DNA of 64,000 bases from contig NZ_CP029197.1 in the NCBI RefSeq assembly GCF_008639165.1, forward strand, positions 4,654,001-4,718,000, given 5' to 3'. A model generated the notes under the pieces. That model did not search any database, was not told the DNA's origin, and saw only the letters and a list, made by a program, of their open reading frames with translations. Position 1 is the stretch's first letter. Every line of letters begins with the position of its first letter. The position numbers were made by a program, and so were the translations under genes. The DNA is from Streptomyces venezuelae ATCC 10712 (lineage in GTDB: Bacteria; Actinomycetota; Actinomycetes; Streptomycetales; Streptomycetaceae). This document shows positions 57,896 to 64,000 of the stretch, in pieces.

Positions 57896-57932
57896 GGGGT
57901 TCTCCAATCGGGGGGTGCGGTGGGAGGGGCGG

Positions 57933-59126
57933 TCAGGACCTGATCCACTGGGCGGACAGGTTGCTGTAGTAGCCCGAGCCGCCGAGGGTGCGGACGGCGG
58001 CGGTGTGGTTGTGGTAGCCGGCGAGCTGCAGCACGTTGCCGGCGGTGAGCTTGATCAGGCCCTGGCCGCCGACGGTGACGGCGCCGGTGGCCGCCGGTCC
58101 CAGCCAGGTCATCCGGGGCACGCCGACGCCGCCGAGGGTGATGCGGGCGCCGCGCACGCCGGTGGTGGAGTCGCCGTTCCAGGCGACGTGGCCGGAGACC
58201 CGCCACCAGCCGGTACGCGGGACGACGAAGCTGTCGGAGCCGTTCCAGCCGGTGAAGTCGTCGATGTCGACGTTCTGGAGGGTGATCGGGGTCCAGGTGC
58301 TCGCGGGCACGCTCTGCATCGACGTCTGCGAGACGCTGAACAGGACGGCGGCCTTGCCCTCCGCGTACTGCCAGGCGGCGCCGTCCCAGCGCTGCAGGAC
58401 GCCGGCGTTGTCGCGGTACTGGCCGGTGTAGCCGCCGGTCGTCATCGTCCCGTGCGGGGCGATGCCGCCGATCGGCTTGGGGTACGAGACCCAGGCCGTG
58501 CCGTCCCAGCGCTGGAGCAGGCCGGAGACGTCCCGGTACTGGCCGACGTAGGCGCCCTTGAAGCCGCTGGTCGGGATGATGCCGCCGAGCGCGGTCATCG
58601 GGTAGTGCAGGGTCGTGACGACGCCCGCGGTGGTCCACGCGATGCCGCCGGTGCCGGCCGAGGTACCGGCCGGCACCGCGACGGTGTAGAGCGGGAAGGC
58701 GCTGCCGGGGCCCGAGGCCGGGACGACGGGGGTGGCCGCGGGGGTGCCCTTGACCAGCCGGATCACGGCGTCGGTGGCACCGCTGCGGTCGTACGCGTCG
58801 TCGAGGACGGCCAGTTCGATCAGGTCGATCCGGGGGTACTGCGGGTCGCCGTCCGCGATGGTCAGGGTCTCCGGGGAGGTCACCGCGATCATGTACGCGC
58901 CCTGGGCGGTGTCGCTGCCCTGGATGACGGCCCGGCCGGTGCCGATCGAGCACTGCATCGCCGACGCACCGGTCAGCACCAGGCCGCCCGGCACGATGCC
59001 GGGCCGTGAGCGCAGCGGGGTCTCGGCGGCGCTCTGCCCGTTGGGCGTCAGGAGCGCGGACAGCGTGAGCCGGGTGTCCTCGCGGGTCTGGCCGGTGGAG
59101 TGGAGCCAGGCGGCCCGTACGGTCAT
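57933..59126 (-). CDS. Receptor-binding tail fibre paralogue 3 with C1q-like domain
   Basis: 397 aa. N-terminal module (MTVRAAWLHSTGQTR), repeats GQYRD...LQRWDGTAW and GQYRD...LQRWDGAAW, then a C-terminal region that resembles a C1q/TNF-like jelly roll (FVVPRTGWWRVSGHVAW, ...GYYSNLSAQWI). ATG with AAGAGGTG upstream. First fibre gene after Dit in transcription order. Confidence 0.85.
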   Translation of the reverse strand: MTVRAAWLHSTGQTREDTRLTLSALLTPNGQSAAETPLRSRPGIVPGGLVLTGASAMQCSIGTGRAVIQGSDTAQGAYMIAVTSPETLTIADGDPQYPRIDLIELAVLDDAYDRSGATDAVIRLVKGTPAATPVVPASGPGSAFPLYTVAVPAGTSAGTGGIAWTTAGVVTTLHYPMTALGGIIPTSGFKGAYVGQYRDVSGLLQRWDGTAWVSYPKPIGGIAPHGTMTTGGYTGQYRDNAGVLQRWDGAAWQYAEGKAAVLFSVSQTSMQSVPASTWTPITLQNVDIDDFTGWNGSDSFVVPRTGWWRVSGHVAWNGDSTTGVRGARITLGGVGVPRMTWLGPAATGAVTVGGQGLIKLTAGNVLQLAGYHNHTAAVRTLGGSGYYSNLSAQWIRS

Positions 59127-59175
59127 GGGTGCACCTCTTTCTGTGCGGAGCGGTCGGTACGGGGAGGGGCCGCGG

Positions 59176-60108
59176 TCACCACTCGGCGCTGCGCCAGCGG
59201 ATCGTCATCAGCGCCTCCGGGGTCGACGCGTCGGGCCGGAACGACAGCTCCGTGCGGCCCGGTTCGAGGAGGAACAGCTCCTCCGGGCTGGAGTCGGCCA
59301 TCGCGGTGTGGCGGCGGGAGGCGGTGTTGTTGAGCATCACCGTGCCGCCCGCGGTGTCGACGACGAGCTCGTCGCCGGCGGCCAGGTCGATCGCGTACCG
59401 CAGTCGGCGCTTGCTGTTCCGTTCGGTGACGGTCGGCATGGAGCAGGGGCCGCGGAAGACGATCACCGGGTGGGTGGCGGCCGAGCCGGTGTTCTCGGCG
59501 ACGGCGTCCCCGGTGGACTTGGCCTGGCCCCAGTTGAGCGGCCAGGTCAGTCCGTTCGGCAGCCAGGTCAGACCGGTCTCCGGCTGCGGCGGGGTGGTGG
59601 AGGACGACTGCTCGTTGACGGCGTAGCGGCGCGGGTCGGAGGCCAGCCACTGGATCGACATCTTCGTGCTGCCCTGGGTGGCGAAGCCCTGGTCGGCGGG
59701 GACCACGCGCTGCGCGATCCGGGCGCGTACGGCGAGGAGTTCGCCGTGCAGCCGGACGGTCAGCCAGCGTTCCTCGTCGAGCAGGGCGAGCGCCTGGCGC
59801 AGCGCGCGGACGGCCTCGGCGGTCTGGCTCCACTCGGGCACCAGGACGATCGTGCCGCTGATCTTGCGCGGCTTGGCGTAGCGGGAGCCGGGCCAGGCGC
59901 CGTGCGAGGTGGGCCGGTCGGCGTCGGAGGAGTCGTACTCGGGCAGGTCCTCCCAGCCCTGGAGCCCGGTCCGGTCGACGTTGAACGGCGTGCCGGGGCC
60001 GATGAGAAGCCCGGCCCACTGGATCTGCCCGTCCTGGGTGATCAGCGAGCCGGGCGCGTGGTCGGCGGTGAGATTGCTTCCGGCATATGTGGTTGTGGTC
60101 TCGGCCAT
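59176..60108 (-). CDS. Distal tail protein (Dit), siphovirus type
   Basis: 310 aa, starting at 60108. Siphovirus tail component pattern: N-terminal part IQWAGLLIGPGTPF, KPRKISGTIVL, ALALLDEERWLTVRL; C-terminal galectin-like part THPVIVFRGPCS. Dit forms the hexameric hub joining the tail tube to fibres, so the receptor-binding genes right after it fit. No sheath gene is present, which separates this from contractile systems. Confidence 0.85.
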   Translation of the reverse strand: MAETTTTYAGSNLTADHAPGSLITQDGQIQWAGLLIGPGTPFNVDRTGLQGWEDLPEYDSSDADRPTSHGAWPGSRYAKPRKISGTIVLVPEWSQTAEAVRALRQALALLDEERWLTVRLHGELLAVRARIAQRVVPADQGFATQGSTKMSIQWLASDPRRYAVNEQSSSTTPPQPETGLTWLPNGLTWPLNWGQAKSTGDAVAENTGSAATHPVIVFRGPCSMPTVTERNSKRRLRYAIDLAAGDELVVDTAGGTVMLNNTASRRHTAMADSSPEELFLLEPGRTELSFRPDASTPEALMTIRWRSAEW

Positions 60109-60155
60109 GGGGCCGTCACCTCACTTCTGAGGGGCTGTCGGGTGGAAGGGCGGGT

Positions 60156-61403
60156 TCAGCAGTGGGCGCCGACGAGGAAGAGCAGGTCCTCGGCGGTCGA
60201 CCGCGGGCCGGCGCCCGGCTCCTCGTGGAACTCCGCGATGCGGTGCGGCCGCCGGGGAGCCTCGGTGAGGGCCGGGACGCGCCGGTGTTCGAGCACGGTG
60301 AGCGGGTCGATGCGCGGCGCGCTGTCGGCGCCGGGGAAGACGACACCGCCCTCGGCGAGCATCGGGATCTTGTCGATGTCGACGCCGAACTTCTTGCCGA
60401 GGATGTTCACGCTCAGCTTGTTGAGCCCGTCGATGATCCAGTTGGCGAAGGCGATGAGGCCGTTGATCGGGCCCTTCACGACGCCGAGCACGGCGCTCAG
60501 GGCGCCCTTGACCAGATCGCCCATCCCCTTCAGGGCCCTGGCGACGGCGTCCTTCGCGTGCCGGAAGAACCCAGGGATCTTCTCCGTGACGAAGGACAGC
60601 ACCGGCTTGACGGCGCTCTTGATCCCGCCGATCGTGCGCGAGGCGATGCCGCGCAGGGCGTTGGAGGCGGAGGTGACGGAGGTGCGGACCCGGGAGATGC
60701 CGCTGATGCCGGAGCCGATGACCTTCAGGGCGGACGTGAACAGGGTCAGGTACGCCTTGACGTACGTTCCGACGGCCTTCCCGATGAGCTTGACGACCGG
60801 CTGCAGAAACGCCCAGACCGACTGGAAGCCCTTCAGCGCGGCCTGGAACACCTGCCGCATGATCTTCTGCCCGGTCTCGGTCTGCATCGCGTACTCGATG
60901 AGCCAGGCGGCGACCGGGACGAGGATGCCGACGAGGAAGCCGACCGGGTTGGCCCGCATGGCGACGTTGATGCCGGTCATGGCGACGGAGGCGACGGTCA
61001 TGACCGTGCCGTAGGTGCCCATCAGCCCGGTGATGACGTCGGCGACGGGCAGCAGCGGGACGAGGAGCGCGAGGACGCCGCCGACCGCGGGGCCGAGCCG
61101 CCCGGCGGCCGTCCTCGCCCTGCCCGCGGCGGTGCCGATCCTCCGTACCCCGGTGACGGCCCGGGACCGCTGGATGCGGCGGACGGAACCGGCGGCGCCG
61201 GACGCACCGGTACCGAGGGCCCGTACGGGGGCGGCGGCGGTCCGCAGACCGGCGGCGAACCGGTTCATGCCGCCGCCGGCGCGCACGGTGTCCTCCCGGA
61301 GCCGCTTCAGTCCGTCGCCCGCCTGACCGAGACCGCGCCTGAGGGAGGTCATCACCGGCAGGGCGCCGGCGAACGGGTTCGGGAAGGCCGCGACGGCACT
61401 CAT
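60156..61403 (-). CDS. Tape-measure-like protein 2
   Basis: 415 aa. Hydrophobic helices in ~120-180 followed by coiled helices and amphipathic ALKxxG stretches, with a Gly-rich segment before a C-terminal DIDKIPMLAEGGVVFPG motif, shared with the adjacent gene and typical of tape-measure C-termini. Start overlaps the upstream stop by 4 bp. Only ~400 aa, short for a siphovirus tape measure. Confidence 0.75.
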   Translation of the reverse strand: MSAVAAFPNPFAGALPVMTSLRRGLGQAGDGLKRLREDTVRAGGGMNRFAAGLRTAAAPVRALGTGASGAAGSVRRIQRSRAVTGVRRIGTAAGRARTAAGRLGPAVGGVLALLVPLLPVADVITGLMGTYGTVMTVASVAMTGINVAMRANPVGFLVGILVPVAAWLIEYAMQTETGQKIMRQVFQAALKGFQSVWAFLQPVVKLIGKAVGTYVKAYLTLFTSALKVIGSGISGISRVRTSVTSASNALRGIASRTIGGIKSAVKPVLSFVTEKIPGFFRHAKDAVARALKGMGDLVKGALSAVLGVVKGPINGLIAFANWIIDGLNKLSVNILGKKFGVDIDKIPMLAEGGVVFPGADSAPRIDPLTVLEHRRVPALTEAPRRPHRIAEFHEEPGAGPRSTAEDLLFLVGAHC

Positions 61404-62605
61404 CCGCGTGCCTTCGCCAGGTACATCAGCGCGTCCGCCGTGGACTGCGGGTCACTGTTGCGGGCCGCGTGGTAGTGCTCGATGTGCAGCCCGGCGCCCC
61501 CGCCGCCCTTGCCCCCCTGCAGCTGCGCCGACATGCGGGCGCGCCGGGCGGTGAGGGCGAGCAGCCGGTCCAGCTTGGACAGCGGCAGGACGGCCTCGGC
61601 CTCGCCGGCCTCGGCGAGGATCGCCGGGACACCGCCGCTGCGGGGCATCACGACACCGCCGGTGGCGAGCATGGGGATGGTCGGGATGTTGACGCCGAAG
61701 GTCTTGCCGCCGACGAGCGGCACCCAGCCGGGGACGCTGACCTTGACGCCGTTGACGGCCCTGATCATCCGGTTGATCATCCCGATGACGGCGTTGATCG
61801 GACCGGACACACCGCTCTTGATGCCCTCGAAGGCCCGGGACGCGATGCCCTTGAGGCCGTTCCAGATGGAGGACATCTTGTCCTTGACCGCCCGGAAGGC
61901 GTTCGGGATGGCGCTCTTGATCCAGTTCACCACCGGGGTGATGACGGCTTTGATGCCCTTCCAGACGGCGCCGACGACCGTCTTGATCGCCTTCATGACC
62001 GTGGTGATGACGGTCTTCCAGATGTTCACGTAGGTCTTGATGACGGTGGCGACGGCCTTGACGACGGAGGAGATCGCCTTCTTGATGCCGTTCCACACCG
62101 TCTTGATCAGCTGTCCGGCCTTCTTCATGATCGGGCCGATCGCCTTCATCACCGCGCTGATCACGGTCTTCACGGCGTCGAAGGCCTTCTTCAGGACCTT
62201 CTGCATCGTCTTCGACTGCATCGCCATGTCGACGATCTTCTCGATGAGAGGCATGAAGAGTTCGATGAGGCGGGCGAGGAAGTTGCCCTTCATCGACTTG
62301 TTGAGCTTGTCCTGGCCCTTGGCGGCCTTGCCGGCGCCGGACTCGTACTTGCCCATCTTGGTGCCGGCCGACTCGGCGGTCCGGCCGGCCTTCGTCATCG
62401 ACTTCTCGGCCTGGTCCGAGGCGGTCTTGAGGTTCTTGAGCTGGGTGCTGGAACCCTGGGCGCCGGTCTTGAGGTTCTTGAGCTGACCGTTCGCCGAGTT
62501 GCCCGCGTCGCCGACCTTCTTGACCGAGGTCGCGGCGCCGGAGGCCTGCGTCTTGAGGTTCCGCAGGGAGTCGGACGCCTTCTTCATGGAGCTGGTGAAA
62601 GCCAT
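61400..62605 (-). CDS. Tape-measure-like protein 1
   Basis: 401 aa, ATG at 62605 with an excellent GAAAGGAGGTAACC upstream. N-terminal helical coiled coil (~1-105), hydrophobic and amphipathic repeats (VWKGIKAVITPVVNWIKSA), and a C-terminal IPTIPMLATGGVVMPRS motif ending in HIEHYHAARNSDP. Lys-rich overall. Paralogous in C-terminus and layout to the next gene. Confidence 0.78.
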   Translation of the reverse strand: MAFTSSMKKASDSLRNLKTQASGAATSVKKVGDAGNSANGQLKNLKTGAQGSSTQLKNLKTASDQAEKSMTKAGRTAESAGTKMGKYESGAGKAAKGQDKLNKSMKGNFLARLIELFMPLIEKIVDMAMQSKTMQKVLKKAFDAVKTVISAVMKAIGPIMKKAGQLIKTVWNGIKKAISSVVKAVATVIKTYVNIWKTVITTVMKAIKTVVGAVWKGIKAVITPVVNWIKSAIPNAFRAVKDKMSSIWNGLKGIASRAFEGIKSGVSGPINAVIGMINRMIRAVNGVKVSVPGWVPLVGGKTFGVNIPTIPMLATGGVVMPRSGGVPAILAEAGEAEAVLPLSKLDRLLALTARRARMSAQLQGGKGGGGAGLHIEHYHAARNSDPQSTADALMYLAKARG

Positions 62606-62636
62606 GGGTGGTTACCTCCTTTCGGGGTGGTGGGGA

Positions 62637-63650
62637 TCAGGCCATTTCCTGAGCGGCCTCGTGGGCCTTGATCTTGAGGGTGTTGAAGGCGGAGGCCACG
62701 TCCCGGCCGGCGTCCGCGAGCCGTTCCGCGGCCCGGGCGGCCGACTCCAGACCACGGGCCTTCGGGAGCTTCTTCGGGTCGAAGTGCCGCTGCGAGCTCG
62801 CGAGCTTCCCGGTCGCCTTGGCCATCGCCTGGATCTGCGTGGGGTTGGCGTCGACCATGGCCTTGTTGAGCTTCTCGAGCTTCTTCGGGTCCGGGACCTT
62901 CTTGGGGTCGTAGTCCGCCACGGCCTTGACGAGCTCCTCGATCGCCTTGGCGACCGTCTCGATCTTGGCGGGGTTGGCCTCCTTGACGGCCGCGTTGATC
63001 TTCTCGACGGCGCTCCCCGCCTTGACCATCGCGGAGGCCTTCGGCAGGTCCTTGAACTTCGTCTTGAACGGGCCGGCCTGGGTGTTGAACTCCTTCAGGT
63101 GGGGGTTCAGCGCCTCCAGCTGCGCGCGCAGGGCGTCGAAGTTCGCGTTCGCCGGGATCGAGGCCATGCCGCCGCCGGCGGCCTCCTCCCGGGTCTCGAC
63201 GTCGTTGCGGTTCTGGAGCCGGATGCCGCGTCCGGTGTCGGAGGTGGCCAGAACCCGGCCGTCGGCGTTGCCCAGCAGCCGGGCGGGCAGCTGCTGGATG
63301 TCGCGCTGGATCTTGACGACCCAGGCGGTGAGGATGACGCCCATCGCGGGGATCATGAGGCCCGCGATGGCGGAGGCGAGGTACCAGCCCCACTTGTTGT
63401 CCGGGTTCTCGCGGTTCTCGTAGAACTTCTCCAGGGCCGCGCCGAAGCCGTCGAGGCCCATGGCTTCGAGGAACTCGGACTTCTTCGCCTTGGTGAGCTC
63501 GTCGTACATCGACTTGAAGCGCTCGGTCCAGTCCTTCGGCAGCTGCTGCTTGAAGAACGTCTCGGTGACCAGCGGGCTGCTGTCCGACTTGTTGAGGTGG
63601 GTCTTGAGGGCTTCTATCTCGGTGGAGAGCTGGTCGGTTGTCTTGGTCAT
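62637..63650 (-). CDS. Coiled-coil membrane protein of the tail cluster
   Basis: 337 aa from the ATG at 63650 with GGAGC upstream (the longer frame to 63680 adds ten residues). One hydrophobic helix at ~88-112, a helical N-terminus, then a long Lys/Ala-rich helical region with repeated NPxxI/ANPAKIETVAKAIEEL and ANPTQIQAMAKATGKL segments. No named family recognised. It lies just ahead of the tape-measure genes. Confidence 0.65.
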   Translation of the reverse strand: MTKTTDQLSTEIEALKTHLNKSDSSPLVTETFFKQQLPKDWTERFKSMYDELTKAKKSEFLEAMGLDGFGAALEKFYENRENPDNKWGWYLASAIAGLMIPAMGVILTAWVVKIQRDIQQLPARLLGNADGRVLATSDTGRGIRLQNRNDVETREEAAGGGMASIPANANFDALRAQLEALNPHLKEFNTQAGPFKTKFKDLPKASAMVKAGSAVEKINAAVKEANPAKIETVAKAIEELVKAVADYDPKKVPDPKKLEKLNKAMVDANPTQIQAMAKATGKLASSQRHFDPKKLPKARGLESAARAAERLADAGRDVASAFNTLKIKAHEAAQEMA

Positions 63651-63690
63651 GATTGCTCCGCTTCCGGCCGTGACGGCCAAGCGCCGAAAA

Positions 63691-63714
63691 GCCCCTGCCG
63701 GGACCGGCAGGGGC
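63691..63714 (-). terminator. Hairpin between two tail-cluster genes
   Basis: GCCCCTGCC...GGCAGGGGC stem; on the minus strand TTTT follows. Lies between the small gene at 63742 and the next gene, perhaps partial termination or an mRNA-stability element. Confidence 0.7.
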
Positions 63715-63741
63715 TCGTTCGTGCGGGGGCAGCGGGCGCGG

Positions 63742-63954
63742 CTAGGCGTCGCCGTCCCGGCGGGGGCCGCGTCGCACCGTCGCGAGGGCGTCGTTCCAGC
63801 CCGCGGCGTACGCGAGGGTCTCGTAGCGGGAGACCTCGGCGTACAGCGTGCCGAGCAGCGCTCTCTTGTCGAGGGCGACGGGTCCGTCGAGGAGCTGGCG
63901 GAGGCGGTCCTGGAGAGGGATCCGCGGTTGCGATACCTCGGCCTGCTGGGTCAT
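63742..63954 (-). CDS. Small tail-cluster protein
   Basis: 70 aa, mostly helical with LYAEVSRYETLAYAAGWNDAL and an Arg-rich C-terminus. No family recognised. In siphophage order small genes just before the tape measure are often tail assembly chaperones, but no frameshift signal or second frame is seen. Upstream context is cut off by the window end. Confidence 0.6.
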   Translation of the reverse strand: MTQQAEVSQPRIPLQDRLRQLLDGPVALDKRALLGTLYAEVSRYETLAYAAGWNDALATVRRGPRRDGDA

Positions 63955-64000
63955 GGACGCCTGCCTTCCCGTTGCTTGCCCGTGCGGTTGTGGCGGCGCC

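Noticed and set aside
51837..64000. Contractile injection system (CIS) cluster
   Set aside because: No sheath, tube, baseplate wedge, AAA ATPase or spike gene is seen; Dit, tape-measure and fibre genes with holin/endolysin point to siphovirus-type tails.

Overview
The window is chromosomal DNA from a high-GC actinomycete, almost certainly a Streptomyces. Evidence: very high GC, frequent GTG and TTG starts, codon-overlapping stop/start junctions, and the conserved actinobacterial order rpmG - two hot-dog dehydratases - tRNA-Trp - secE - nusG - rplK - rplA - rplJ - rplL - rpoB - rpoC.

Region 1 (1-24215) is energy metabolism and signalling. Two tandem Ser/Thr kinases (the first cut by the window edge) each carry a LivK-type ligand-binding domain behind one membrane anchor. 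On the minus strand follow korA-korB (2-oxoacid:ferredoxin oxidoreductase) and a two-component system with one NarL-type regulator and two paralogous sensor kinases. On the plus strand is a ten-gene complex I operon, nuoA-B-C-H-I-J-K-L-M-N, with no nuoD, E, F or G. The gene position normally held by nuoD is occupied by a ~1 kb disordered, internally repeated extension of nuoC. Next to korAB, this suggests a ferredoxin-fed proton-pumping oxidoreductase. mscL with a zinc ribbon, htpX, a yccF homologue and a barstar-domain gene follow.

Region 2 (24181-38793) holds housekeeping genes: an amino-acid permease, alkB-ogt DNA repair, a YajQ-family protein, a nucleoside-diphosphate-sugar epimerase-like protein, an amidohydrolase, murB, an adenosine-deaminase-family enzyme, aspartate aminotransferase and tRNAs for Tyr, Thr, Met and Trp. 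Two TetR modules interrupt the conserved block. One is tetR plus a 14-helix MFS efflux pump sharing a readable operator. The other is a tetR divergent from an NmrA-like oxidoreductase, with twin 21-bp repeats between them.

Region 3 (38897-51827) is the transcription/translation block, with several strong intrinsic terminators, an L10-type leader before rplJ and a textbook vegetative promoter before rpoB. RpoB looks rifampicin-sensitive.

Region 4 (51837 to the end, all minus strand) begins only 10 bp after the rpoC terminator. It is a siphovirus-type tail and lysis module running into the right edge: a small protein, a membrane/coiled-coil protein, two tape-measure-like proteins, a distal tail protein, three paralogous receptor-binding proteins with swapped C-termini, a hub-like protein, two small tail proteins, then (after a terminator) an amidase endolysin, a holin-like protein and a coiled-coil membrane protein. 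No sheath, capsid, terminase or integrase gene lies in the window, so it could be the end of a prophage or a non-contractile (F-type) tailocin.

No CRISPR array, rRNA or insertion sequence was seen.
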